From contig NZ_MCAS01000029.1 in the NCBI RefSeq assembly GCF_003610895.1, positions 1 to 64,000 on the forward strand: a DNA stretch of 64,000 nt, read 5' to 3'. Positions 16,899 to 25,431 of this stretch are shown here, piece after piece. Under the pieces are notes generated by a model. That model made no database searches. It saw only the letters and a list, made by a program, of their open reading frames with translations, and was not told where the DNA came from. How positions within the stretch are numbered: the stretch's first letter is position 1; each line of letters opens with the position of its first letter. This DNA is from Paraburkholderia fungorum (lineage in GTDB: Bacteria; Pseudomonadota; Gammaproteobacteria; Burkholderiales; Burkholderiaceae). The translations under genes were made by a program, and so were the position numbers.

Positions 16899-18424
16899 GC
16901 CGCGTGCCCCAAAGGTGGAATAGGCTGGCCGAGCGCGGCGCCCATGATGCACTCTTCATCGGCTTCGGCGCGCGCGATATCGGCGCTGATACGGCCCTCG
17001 TGCATGACCAGTACGCGATCGGCCATGCCGAGCACTTCCGGCAATTCGCTCGAAATCATCAGCACCGCCATGCCGTCGCGCACCAGTTCCGCGAGCGCGC
17101 CATATACCTCGGCTTTGGCGCCGACGTCGATACCGCGGGTGGGTTCGTCGATGATGAGCACCTTCGGATGAGTGGCGAGCCACTTGCCCAGCACGACCTT
17201 TTGCTGGTTGCCGCCGGAAAGCGTGCCGACCGGCGCATTGGGGTCACCCGCTTTGAGACGCAAGCGCGTGCCCCACTTGTCGGCCAACTGCGTTTCGCTG
17301 CGAGTGGAGATCAGGCCATGTTTGACGAGACGTCCGAGCACCGTCATCGAGGCATTGCGTGCAATGCTCAACTCCAGCGCCAAGCCTTGCTGGCGGCGGT
17401 CCTCCGGGACTAGCGCAAGACCGGCGCGCACTGCCGCGGCCGGGCTGCCCGCGGCGAGGCGCTGGCAGCCAATCGAAATCTCGCCCGAGTCGAGTGGGTC
17501 GATGCCGAAGATCGCACGCGCCACTTCGCTGCGCCCCGCGCCGACGAGACCCGCCAGCGCGACGATCTCGCCGGCGCGCACGTCGAAGGAAATGTCCTTG
17601 AACACACCCACACGCGTGAGTCCACGCACGGACAGGCGCACTTCGCCTGGCGGGCGGTCGGCCTTCGGATAGAACGTCTCCAGATCGCGGCCCACCATCT
17701 TCGCGACGATGGATTCGGTAGTGAGATCGGCAGTGAGCCCGTCGAATACCTTCGCGCCGTCACGCATGATCGTCACGCGCTGCGTCAGCGTGAACACTTC
17801 ATCCAGCCGGTGCGTAATGAAAAGAATCGCCACGTCGCGTTCGCGCAGCTTGCGCACGATCGCAAAGAGCCGCTCCACTTCGGGCAGCGACAAGGCGGCG
17901 GTCGGCTCGTCCATGATCAGCACGTTGGCGTTCAAGGACAACGCCTTCGCAATCTCGATCACCTGCTGATCGGCAATCGACAAACCGCGCACCAGCTGAT
18001 CCGCCCGCAGATCGACCCCAAGCGAAGCCAGTAAGCCGTCCACTTCGCGCCGCATGGCGTCGTACTGAATGCGGCCGATCCGGTCGACCGGCTGCCGTCC
18101 CATGAAAATGTTCTCCGCGATCGAGAGATCGAAGAACAGCGTCGGTTCCTGATAGATCACCGCGAGACCGGCATCGCGCGCTTCGGCCGGCGTCGCGAAG
18201 CGGCGCGCCACGCCGTCGACGCGCAACTCACCGGTGTCCGGCTGATGCACGCCCGCGAGAATCTTCACGAGTGTCGATTTACCCGCGCCGTTTTCACCGA
18301 GCAACGCATGCACTTCGCCCGGCCACAACGCGAGATCGCCATCGGATAACGCACGAACCCGGCCAAACGATTTGCTCGCGTGCCGCAGTTCGAGCCTGGG
18401 CACGGCGGATGGGGATTGCTGCAC
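16895..18424 (-). CDS. rhaT: L-rhamnose ABC transporter ATP-binding protein (double ATPase)
   Basis: 509 residues from GTG 18424, chosen because GGAGGAGA lies just upstream; the open frame extends about 260 bp further but reads as basic low-information sequence. Two ABC domains in tandem: the first with Walker A GENGAGKS, signature LSIADQQ and Walker B VLIMDEPTAAL; the second with a degenerate Walker A (GLVGAGRSE), signature LSGGNQQK and Walker B VLIIDEPTRGID. This is the sugar-importer (MglA/RbsA) pattern, in which domain 2 retains LSGGNQQ. It lies between the lactonase and permease genes of the rhamnose operon. Confidence 0.92.
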   Translation of the reverse strand: MQQSPSAVPRLELRHASKSFGRVRALSDGDLALWPGEVHALLGENGAGKSTLVKILAGVHQPDTGELRVDGVARRFATPAEARDAGLAVIYQEPTLFFDLSIAENIFMGRQPVDRIGRIQYDAMRREVDGLLASLGVDLRADQLVRGLSIADQQVIEIAKALSLNANVLIMDEPTAALSLPEVERLFAIVRKLRERDVAILFITHRLDEVFTLTQRVTIMRDGAKVFDGLTADLTTESIVAKMVGRDLETFYPKADRPPGEVRLSVRGLTRVGVFKDISFDVRAGEIVALAGLVGAGRSEVARAIFGIDPLDSGEISIGCQRLAAGSPAAAVRAGLALVPEDRRQQGLALELSIARNASMTVLGRLVKHGLISTRSETQLADKWGTRLRLKAGDPNAPVGTLSGGNQQKVVLGKWLATHPKVLIIDEPTRGIDVGAKAEVYGALAELVRDGMAVLMISSELPEVLGMADRVLVMHEGRISADIARAEADEECIMGAALGQPIPPLGHAA

Positions 18425-18500
18425 GACCTGTCTCCTCCTTCTTTTTCGCTTTCGAGCGTGCCGCCGATGCAGTACACCGGGCGCGGCACTCCGGATACGA

Positions 18501-19394
18501 TCAGATACGATAAAAACGTTCCGCGTTACGGCAAAACAGCGCGTCTTTCTCAGCCATGCTCGCGCCCTCGACAATCGACGCGTACGCGTGCCACAGATCC
18601 GCGTAAGAGCCAAACAACCGGTCGACCGGAAAGTTCGACGCGAACATCGCTCGCTCGACACCGAACGTATCGATCGTTTCGAGCACATAAGGCCGCAGAC
18701 TTTCCACCGTCCACCGGTGATCGAACATGGCGAGTCCGCTGATCTTCACCGCGACATTCCTGCAAGTGGCGAGCATTCGCATGCCGTCGCGCCACGCGCG
18801 ATAGCCGGCAACACTGCTGCGGTCCACGAACATGCCCGCGTGATTGACGATAAAAACCGTATCGGCATGGGTACGCGCCAGCTCTGCGGCCGCTTCCATC
18901 TGCGACGGATACAGTTGCAGATCGAACGAGAGGTCATAGCGGCGCAATAACGCAAAATGTTCGCGCCACGTGGGCTCGTGCATGAAATGACGGCCCACGT
19001 AATCGAACAGCTTGTTCTCGTGCACATTCAGTATCTGCCTGATGCCGCGCGTATTGGCGAACGATGCGTGCGCCTCGAGCAGTGCCGGTGCGTTCGCCGC
19101 GGACAGATCCACTGCGGCGACAATCGCCTCCGGCATACCGCGCGACGCCGGACGATCCGCAATAGATTGCAGCCAGCGCGTTTCCTCGACCGGATCGGCC
19201 GGATCGTGATTCGCTTCCACGTGCACCAGTTTCAGCACCTCGATATCGCCCGCCTCGCCCAGCAGATCGTCGAGCAGATAGTCGTGTTTCAGCGCGCGTG
19301 CGTCTCCCACGAACGACACGCCCGGGTTTTCCAGCCACGGATAGCGATGCGTCTTCAGGTCCCACAAATGAATATGCGAATCGACCACCTGCAT
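18501..19394 (-). CDS. Amidohydrolase family lactonase, probable L-rhamnono-lactonase
   Basis: 297 residues from ATG 19394 (MQVVDSHIHLWDLKTHRYPWL), with GGAGGA six nt upstream. The HxH metal motif is DSHIHLW near the N-terminus; FIVNHAGMF carries the later metal or catalytic histidine and FASNFPVDR the conserved aspartate region. This is the COG3618 group, which includes sugar-acid lactonases. Between mutarotase and the rhamnose importer the likely step is opening L-rhamnono-1,4-lactone to L-rhamnonate. The family assignment is firm; the substrate is inferred from context, and a fuconolactonase activity is possible. Confidence 0.82.
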   Translation of the reverse strand: MQVVDSHIHLWDLKTHRYPWLENPGVSFVGDARALKHDYLLDDLLGEAGDIEVLKLVHVEANHDPADPVEETRWLQSIADRPASRGMPEAIVAAVDLSAANAPALLEAHASFANTRGIRQILNVHENKLFDYVGRHFMHEPTWREHFALLRRYDLSFDLQLYPSQMEAAAELARTHADTVFIVNHAGMFVDRSSVAGYRAWRDGMRMLATCRNVAVKISGLAMFDHRWTVESLRPYVLETIDTFGVERAMFASNFPVDRLFGSYADLWHAYASIVEGASMAEKDALFCRNAERFYRI

Positions 19395-19454
19395 GCGACA
19401 TCCTCCGCGCCAAGGTCCAGGCAAAATCAGCTAATTGAAGTCAGCTAATTGCAG

Positions 19455-19778
19455 TCAGCTAAGTGAGTTCAAATGAAAAACCGGTTCGAGCGGCTGCTGA
19501 AGCGGCGTATGGTCGGGGGCTGTCTGCATGATGTCCGCCATGTAATCCCACCATTTGCGCATCACGTCGAGCCGCGGCAGCGCGTTCATGGTGTGATTCG
19601 TGGTGCGCGTCAGCACGGCGAAAAGGTGATTCGATTCGGCGTCGAAGAAAATCCGATAGTCGTGCACACCGGCGTTGTGCAATGCATCAACCAGTTCAGG
19701 CCAGATTTGCGCATGACGTCGCTCGTATTCTTCGCGCATGCCGGGGTTGAGCACCATCCGGAAAGCGATTGTTTCCAT
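19455..19778 (-). CDS. rhaM: L-rhamnose mutarotase
   Basis: 107 residues, the standard RhaM/RhaU length. Starts METIAFRMVLNPGMREEYERRHAQIWPELVDAL, with the family's central DYRIFFD and the C-terminal WWDYMADIMQT region, which forms part of the active site with its paired tryptophans. It interconverts alpha and beta anomers of L-rhamnose. It is the first gene of the leftward rhamnose operon, directly behind the promoter at 19832-19861. Confidence 0.95.
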   Translation of the reverse strand: METIAFRMVLNPGMREEYERRHAQIWPELVDALHNAGVHDYRIFFDAESNHLFAVLTRTTNHTMNALPRLDVMRKWWDYMADIMQTAPDHTPLQQPLEPVFHLNSLS

Positions 19779-19831
19779 TGCGGCCTGTCTCCCGTCGTAT
19801 CCGGCGCCTTCTCCTCGCGGCGTCTGATACG

Positions 19832-19877
19832 ACTATAATTCCTGCGTCGATAGCATCTCAATCCGTTGTTGGGATTG
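19832..19877 (-). promoter_or_regulatory. rhaM operon promoter with LysR-type box
   Basis: On the minus strand a -10 TATAGT (19832-19837) lies 18 bp from a -35 TTGAGA (19856-19861). The -35 overlaps a dyad CAATCC-N7-GGATTG (19859-19877) that contains a T-N11-A LysR box (T at 19862, A at 19874). The same box stands over the -35 of the second rhamnose operon at 25296-25338. Location between rhaM and the divergent lysR gene also fits autoregulation. All of this is read from sequence; binding is inferred. Confidence 0.6.
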
Positions 19878-19908
19878 GGCGATCCACAAACCGAATCGCA
19901 CCGGAACC

Positions 19909-20907
19909 ATGAGCCAACACTCAGCTGCCATCGCACTCGTCAATCGGCTCAAGTTCAAGCACCTCGCGCTGCTCGTCGCGCTCGACGACGCACGCAATCT
20001 CCACCAGGCCGCCGAGGCCATCAACGTCGCACAACCCAGCGCGAGCCGCATGCTCGGCGACATCGAGGAAGCCTTCGGCTTCCTGCTGTTCGAACGCAAC
20101 GCACGCGGCATGACGCCCACGCCGCTCGGCGTGGTCACGCTGGCCTACGCGCGGCGCGCACTGGCCGAGTTGACCCGTTTTGCCGAAGACCTCGACGTCA
20201 AACGCCGCGGCGGACACGGCCAGTTGACCGTCGGCGCCATCATGGGCGCCGCGCCCGATCTGCTGGCCATGGCGGTCGCCGCCCTGAAAACCGAAAGCCC
20301 TTTGCTGAACGTGCGCATTCTGGGCGAGACCAGCGACCAGGTCGTTCAATTGCTGCATCGCCGCGAGATCGACCTGGCGCTTGGACGCCTGACCAGTCCG
20401 TTGCAACACAACGATTTCAGCTTCGAACCGCTCGCTCGCGAAACCTTGCTGCTGGTGGTGCGTTCGGTGCATCCGCTGGCGCAGCGCTCGCACATTACGC
20501 TGCGCGAGCTGATCGACTGGCCGTGGGTCGCGCAACCGGTTACCAGTCCGGCGCGCGTACTGTTCGAGGAGGAACTCGCACGTGCCGGACTTGCGACGCC
20601 GGTCAATCTGACCGAGTGCGCGTCGATCTTCGCCACGCTGCAATTGCTCGAGAATTACGACGCCGTGGCCATGCTGCCCGAATCGGTCGTGCGCGATCAC
20701 GTGCGTGGCAAGCTGCTGGTGGCGCTGCCGCTCGAAATCGGCAAGAGCCTCGCCGGGTTCGGCATTCTTACGCGCAAGGAAGAAGCACTCGCCGATCCGG
20801 CGCTGCGTTTCATCGATTTGCTGCGCGGCTTCTCGCGCAAGCTCGCCCGCGACGATTCTGCCGCCGCAACGGCCGGGCCCGCGATCGTATCCGCACCGGT
20901 CAATTGA
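19909..20907 (+). CDS. LysR-family regulator, probable regulator of rhamnose genes
   Basis: 332 residues: winged HTH at about 12-72 (HLALLVALDDARNLHQAAEAINVAQPSASRMLGDIE), then a LysR substrate-binding domain (about 98-310, beginning GGHGQLTVGAIMGAAPD). It is divergent from rhaM and convergent with the dehydrogenase gene at 20937, so it sits between the two rhamnose operons. Resemblance is to the GbpR/galactose-binding-regulator branch of LysR proteins. Inducer is likely L-rhamnose or an oxidised derivative, inferred from position. Confidence 0.88.
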   Translation: MSQHSAAIALVNRLKFKHLALLVALDDARNLHQAAEAINVAQPSASRMLGDIEEAFGFLLFERNARGMTPTPLGVVTLAYARRALAELTRFAEDLDVKRRGGHGQLTVGAIMGAAPDLLAMAVAALKTESPLLNVRILGETSDQVVQLLHRREIDLALGRLTSPLQHNDFSFEPLARETLLLVVRSVHPLAQRSHITLRELIDWPWVAQPVTSPARVLFEEELARAGLATPVNLTECASIFATLQLLENYDAVAMLPESVVRDHVRGKLLVALPLEIGKSLAGFGILTRKEEALADPALRFIDLLRGFSRKLARDDSAAATAGPAIVSAPVN

Positions 20908-20936
20908 TCGCGCCATCGTAACGTCGGCATCTCGCG

Positions 20937-21719
20937 CTACTGCAGGTTGACAAACAGGCCGCCGTCCACGAGCAGCGCGGCGCCTGTGACATAGCGCGCG
21001 CGCTCCGAGGCAAGGAACACGACGCAATCGGCAACATCCTCCGGGCGGCCCAGTCTGCCCAGCGGAATGCGCTTTTCGAAGTAGGCTTTTTTCGCTTCGT
21101 CGGCGAGATCTTCCGCGTTCAGGTCGGTCGCGATCGTGCCGGGCATGACCGAATTGCAGCGAATGCCGTACGGCCCCAACGCCACCGCGCATGACTGCAT
21201 CAGCGAATGCACACCGGCTTTGGTCGGCGTGTAATGCGTTTGCATGCCGCCGCCTACCAGCGCGCTGATCGAACTCGTCGCCACGATCGCGCCGCCGGTA
21301 CCCTGTGCTTTCATTTGCTGCGCGGCAGCCTGTGTGACGTAGAACGCCCCGTTCAGATTGACCGCCACTGTCGACTCCAGTATGTCGGGCGGCATGTCGA
21401 GAAAGGCGTGGAACGGACAGATACCGGCATTGCTCGCGAGCACGTCGACTTTGCCGAACGCTTCAACGGTCTGGCGAACCAGCTCGTGGCCGGTTTCACG
21501 CAAGGCGACATTGCCTTCGACCGCGATCACGCGCCGCCCCAACGCTTCAATTTCGCCGACCACTTCCGCGACGGCCGAACGGCGGCCATAGGATGCGTCG
21601 TTATCGCCCCAGTAGTTGATCGCCACATCCGCGCCTTCGGTTGCGCATGCAACGGCTATCGCGCGGCCGATGCCCCGCGAACCGCCTGTGACGATCACGA
21701 CCTTGTCCTTGAGCAACAC
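20937..21719 (-). CDS. Short-chain dehydrogenase, probable L-rhamnose 1-dehydrogenase
   Basis: 260 residues from GTG 21719 (GTG TTG CTC), with GGGAG 6 nt upstream. Classical SDR: cofactor motif TGGSRGIG (about 12-19), NAG (SNAGI), catalytic Ser-Tyr-Lys within SSISALVGGGMQTHYTPTKAG (YxxxK), and a DGG near the C-terminus. The sequence resembles the bacterial L-rhamnose 1-dehydrogenases that feed the non-phosphorylative route and give L-rhamnono-lactone. It is the last gene of the operon behind rhamnonate dehydratase. Confidence 0.82.
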   Translation of the reverse strand: MLLKDKVVIVTGGSRGIGRAIAVACATEGADVAINYWGDNDASYGRRSAVAEVVGEIEALGRRVIAVEGNVALRETGHELVRQTVEAFGKVDVLASNAGICPFHAFLDMPPDILESTVAVNLNGAFYVTQAAAQQMKAQGTGGAIVATSSISALVGGGMQTHYTPTKAGVHSLMQSCAVALGPYGIRCNSVMPGTIATDLNAEDLADEAKKAYFEKRIPLGRLGRPEDVADCVVFLASERARYVTGAALLVDGGLFVNLQ

Positions 21720-21803
21720 GTCATTCTCCCTGTTGGCTGAATCAATACGGTATCTTGCGGGTTGAAGTCGAGGTTACGTCGCCTTCGTACGTGCTCATCG
21801 CGC

Positions 21804-22982
21804 TCATCTTGGATAAGGCCGCACCAGCGCGCACTCCGGATTGAGCCGCACACCGAAACCCGGCGTGTCCGGCACTTTCATGCGCCCGTTCACGGGCACC
21901 GGTTCGTCGAGCAATAACGGCGTAAACATCGGCACGATTTCATCCGCTTTCGGCGCCATCATCAGAAACTCGGCGAACGGCGAGTTGTGCCGCGTGACGA
22001 CGAAGTGATAGCTATACACCGACGAGCCGTGCGGCACCACCATCACATTGTGGGCATCGGCGAGCGCGGAGATCTTGATGAGTTCGGTGATGCCGCCGCA
22101 CCAGCCCACATCCGGCTGGATCAGATCGCAGCACTGCATTTCCAGCAGCATGCGAAAGCCCCAGCGCGTTGCTTCATGCTCGCCGGTCGACACCATCATG
22201 CCGCGCGGCACGTTGCGGCGCAGTTCGGCGTAACCCCAGTAGTCGTCCGGCGGCAGGCATTCCTCGATCCATTTCAGCCCGTATTCGTGCGCGGCCTGCG
22301 CGAGGCGTGTGGCATACGGCACGTCGAGACTCATCCAGCAGTCGTACATCAGCCAGAAGTCATTGCCGACCCGGCTGCGCATCTCGGCGAGCTTCTCCAG
22401 ATTCTTTCGCAGACCATCCTCGCCCTCCGCAGGACCATGCTGCAACGGCAGTTTGCCGCCGATGAAACCCATCGCCTTCGCGAGGTCGGGACGCGCGCCG
22501 GTCGCATAGAAGACGAGCTCGTCGCGCACCGGACCGCCCAATAGTTGGTACACGGGCTCCTTGCGGACTTTCGCGAGCAGATCCCACAACGCGAGATCGA
22601 CGCCGGAGATCGTATTGAGCACCACGCCCTTGCGACCGTAGTACAAGGTCGAGAAATACATCTGATCCCACATCTTCTCGATGTCGGTGACAAGCTGACC
22701 TTCGAGAAAACGCGCGAGATGTTTCTCGACGATGAATGCACCGATTTCACCACCCGTCGTCACCGCGAAACCGACTGTGCCGTCGCTCGCTTCGATCTCG
22801 ACGACCAGGGTGCCGAGCACGTTGATACCGAATGACTGCCGGCTCTGACGATACTCCGGGTAACGCGCCATCGGCGTGGAAATGTGATCGTCGATCCAGT
22901 GCCCGTCGGGTTGGTCGTGATAATCCGCCCCGCCGCCGCGGACGATGAAGGCACGCACGTGCCGGATAGTAGGCATGGCCAT
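21804..22982 (-). CDS. rhmD: L-rhamnonate dehydratase
   Basis: 392 residues from ATG 22982 (MPTIRHVRAFIVRGGGADYHD; an ATG two codons upstream is an alternative). Enolase-superfamily enzyme of the mandelate racemase branch, very close in pattern to E. coli RhmD: GGADYHD, HWIDDHI, SRQSFGINVLGTLVVE, FYATGARPDLAK, metal-ligand blocks MYDCWMS, WIEECLPPDDY and STGEHEATR, and catalytic histidine in VPHGSSVYSYH. It converts L-rhamnonate to 2-keto-3-deoxy-L-rhamnonate. The gene lies between the MFS carrier and the rhamnose dehydrogenase. Confidence 0.93.
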   Translation of the reverse strand: MAMPTIRHVRAFIVRGGGADYHDQPDGHWIDDHISTPMARYPEYRQSRQSFGINVLGTLVVEIEASDGTVGFAVTTGGEIGAFIVEKHLARFLEGQLVTDIEKMWDQMYFSTLYYGRKGVVLNTISGVDLALWDLLAKVRKEPVYQLLGGPVRDELVFYATGARPDLAKAMGFIGGKLPLQHGPAEGEDGLRKNLEKLAEMRSRVGNDFWLMYDCWMSLDVPYATRLAQAAHEYGLKWIEECLPPDDYWGYAELRRNVPRGMMVSTGEHEATRWGFRMLLEMQCCDLIQPDVGWCGGITELIKISALADAHNVMVVPHGSSVYSYHFVVTRHNSPFAEFLMMAPKADEIVPMFTPLLLDEPVPVNGRMKVPDTPGFGVRLNPECALVRPYPR

Positions 22983-23030
22983 GAAGAGTGCTCCGTTGTT
23001 GGTGCGTCGAACGCGCAACCGAAAATGCGC

Positions 23031-24362
23031 CTAGCGGGCGCGGTGCAGCAAGTTCTGGAACGACCCGCCGGATGACAGCACGCCGTCGCGTCGCAACAGC
23101 GCGCCGATCATGAGCGCCGCCAGCAGACTCGACACGCCCAACACGATCAGCCCGGCCGAGGTCGACGAAAACGCCCGCTCCGCAGCGGTACGCAGACTCG
23201 GCGCGATGAATCCTCCCAGGCCGCCGAGCGAATTGATCAGCGCGATACCGCCCGCCGCCGCCGCGCCGGTGAGATAGCGTGTCGGGAATGTCCAGAACAG
23301 CGGCTGCGCCGCGATAAAACCACTGGCCGCGAAACACAGCGCGATCAAGCCGATCGACGGGCTATGCGCAAGCCCCGAAGCGCCGATGCCAAGGCCCGCG
23401 AGCACCAGCAGCGCGACCGCCCAGCGCCGGTGTCCGCCCGTGCGGTCCGCACGGCGCGGGACGTACCATGTCACGGCCAACGCACACAGCCACGGCAACG
23501 CGGCAACGAGGCCCACGCGCAAGCCGACCGCTGTGCCGAGCAAAGCGGCTACCTGTTGCGGCAAATAGAAGATCACGCCGTAGACACTCATCTGGATCAG
23601 CAGATAGATCACCGAGAGCAGCAACACCCGGCGGTCCACCAGCGCGGCGAGAATATGATGCGGTCCATGAGCGGATGCGGCGCGCGCATCGTCGTCCAGC
23701 GCACCGCGCAAGGTGCTGCGCTCTTCTGCATCGAGCCAACGGGCGTCTTCAGGGCGATTGTCGAGATACCAGAACGCCCATACGCCGACCAATGAGGCCA
23801 ACGTGCCCTCGATCAGAAACAGCCACTGCCAGCCGGCCAGACCCATCGTGCCGTGCAATTCGAGCAATGAACCCGACAGCGGACTGCCGAAGATAAATGC
23901 CAGCGGCGCACCGAAGTAAAACACGCCGACCGCGCGTGCTCGCGCCACTTGCGGAAACCAGTGGGTCAGGTAATAGATCACGCCGGGAAAGAAGCCCGCT
24001 TCGGCGACACCCAGCAGAAAACGTAGCGAGTAAAAGGCGGTTGGCGTATGCGCAAGACACATCGCCGCCGAGACGAGTCCCCAGGTCACCATGATCCGGC
24101 ACATCCATGCGCGTGCGCCGACCCGATGCAACAGAAGATTGCTCGGGACTTCGAACAATGCATAGCCGACGAAGAACACGCCGGCGCCGAAGGCAAACGC
24201 CGCGTTGGACAAGCCCGTATCGTGCTGCAACGCCTTCTGCGCGAAGCCGATATTGGCGCGATCGAGAAACGCCAGCACATACATCAGTAACAGGAACGGC
24301 AACAGCCGCCGCATGACCTTGCTGTTGATCGCCTCCAGCGAAACGGGCGATTGCTGATTCAT
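23031..24362 (-). CDS. MFS transporter (anion:cation symporter family), probable sugar-acid carrier
   Basis: 443 residues from ATG 24362 (MNQQSPVSLEAINSKVMRR), with AGGAGA upstream. Twelve hydrophobic segments; ACS-type signatures LAFLDRANIGFAQ in the first loop and LRFLLGVAEAGFFPGVIYYLTHWFP in helices 4-5. Close in type to the RhmT rhamnonate carriers. In this operon it likely imports L-rhamnonate or a related sugar acid, giving the cluster a second uptake route beside the ABC importer. The extra in-frame upstream sequence overlaps the neighbouring dehydrogenase gene and is not the start. Confidence 0.85.
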   Translation of the reverse strand: MNQQSPVSLEAINSKVMRRLLPFLLLMYVLAFLDRANIGFAQKALQHDTGLSNAAFAFGAGVFFVGYALFEVPSNLLLHRVGARAWMCRIMVTWGLVSAAMCLAHTPTAFYSLRFLLGVAEAGFFPGVIYYLTHWFPQVARARAVGVFYFGAPLAFIFGSPLSGSLLELHGTMGLAGWQWLFLIEGTLASLVGVWAFWYLDNRPEDARWLDAEERSTLRGALDDDARAASAHGPHHILAALVDRRVLLLSVIYLLIQMSVYGVIFYLPQQVAALLGTAVGLRVGLVAALPWLCALAVTWYVPRRADRTGGHRRWAVALLVLAGLGIGASGLAHSPSIGLIALCFAASGFIAAQPLFWTFPTRYLTGAAAAGGIALINSLGGLGGFIAPSLRTAAERAFSSTSAGLIVLGVSSLLAALMIGALLRRDGVLSSGGSFQNLLHRAR

Positions 24363-24456
24363 GTCGTCTCCTTCGCAGGGTGCGCGGGTCGCGCTCTGCG
24401 TTTTCTTTTTGCCTCTTGCATTGCCACGGCCACCGCTTAAGTCATGCAGCGATGCC

Positions 24457-25209
24457 TCAGTAAGTGGCACGGCCGCCGGACAGATCGAATACCGCACCCG
24501 TGCTGAACGCGCAGTCTTCGGACGAGAGCCAGAGAATCAGGGAAGCCGCTTCTTCCGGCAACAGGAACCGGTTCATGGGAATCTTCGAAAGCATGTAGTC
24601 GATATGCTGCTGCGACATCGAATCGAATATCTCGGTTTTGGCCGCGGCCGGCGTGACCGCATTGACGAGAATGTTCTTTGTCGCGAGTTCTTTGCCGAGG
24701 GATTTGGTCAAGCCGATGAGCCCGGCTTTGGAGGCGCTGTAGTGCGAGGCGTTCGGGTTGCCCTCTTTGCCGGCCACCGACGCGATATTGACGATCCGGC
24801 CGTAGCCCTGCTTGAGCATCTGCGGTACGACCGCACGGCAGGTGAGGTAGGGGCCGATCAGATTCACGTCGATTACGCGGCGCCAGACCTCGGGGTCCAA
24901 CTCCCACGTCGCGCCGTTGCCGCCGGTGATGCCGGCGCAGTTGATCAGGACGTCGATCGCACCATGAGCGGCGAGTGTCTGCGCCACCGCCTGAACGACC
25001 GAGGCTTCCTGGGTGAGCTCGACCGTGACGGCCGTTACCTTGCCCAGTTCGCTGAGCTCGTGCTGGCTGCGCCCGAGCCGCTCGGCGTCGATATCCCATA
25101 GCGCAACCGATGCGCCCGATTGCAGCGCCCGTTGCGCCACCGCGTAGCCAATGCCGCGTGCGCCGCCGGTAATGGCGACAACACGCCCCTCCAGATCGAT
25201 TCGATTCAT
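24457..25209 (-). CDS. Short-chain dehydrogenase, probable 2-keto-3-deoxy-L-rhamnonate 4-dehydrogenase
   Basis: 250 residues from ATG 25209 with GGAG upstream. SDR motifs: TGGARGIG, NCAGITGGNG, catalytic ASVAGKEGNPNASHYSASKAG (YxxxK) and NAVTPAAAKTEIF. First gene of the second rhamnose operon. In the diketo-hydrolase branch of the rhamnose pathway (as in Sphingomonas LRA5) such an SDR oxidises 2-keto-3-deoxy-L-rhamnonate to the 2,4-diketo acid. The family is sure, the substrate is inferred from the operon. The hydrolase expected next in that branch is not encoded nearby. Confidence 0.78.
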   Translation of the reverse strand: MNRIDLEGRVVAITGGARGIGYAVAQRALQSGASVALWDIDAERLGRSQHELSELGKVTAVTVELTQEASVVQAVAQTLAAHGAIDVLINCAGITGGNGATWELDPEVWRRVIDVNLIGPYLTCRAVVPQMLKQGYGRIVNIASVAGKEGNPNASHYSASKAGLIGLTKSLGKELATKNILVNAVTPAAAKTEIFDSMSQQHIDYMLSKIPMNRFLLPEEAASLILWLSSEDCAFSTGAVFDLSGGRATY

Positions 25210-25295
25210 CGCTGTGCTCCTGCGGCAGGCCTGGGCGGCCTGCCTTTCGGTTGTTGTATTTGTGCTGATCGTGCTGCGTCTGCTTTCGTTCAGTC

Positions 25296-25338
25296 ACTAT
25301 ACGAGCGGTGCGATGCGCTAACAATCCGTGTATTGGAG
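25296..25338 (-). promoter_or_regulatory. Promoter of the second rhamnose operon with LysR-type box
   Basis: Minus strand: -10 TATAGT (25296-25301), 17-bp spacer, -35 TTGTTA (25319-25324). The -35 overlaps GGATTG, revealed as CAATCC at 25322-25327 on the plus strand, followed by N7 and GGAG; a T-N11-A spacing is present (T 25325, A 25337). Aligned with the rhaM promoter the two share TCCNANNNACGGATTG placed identically over the -35. This supports control of both operons by one LysR protein. Confidence 0.6.
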
Positions 25339-25431
25339 GAGGCGATAACAAAAGTGAATCGGTCGCGGCATGTTTGAGGGACTCGCGAATGATGAAGCTC
25401 CGCGGCCGCGCCAGCTACGATGAATTACCGC

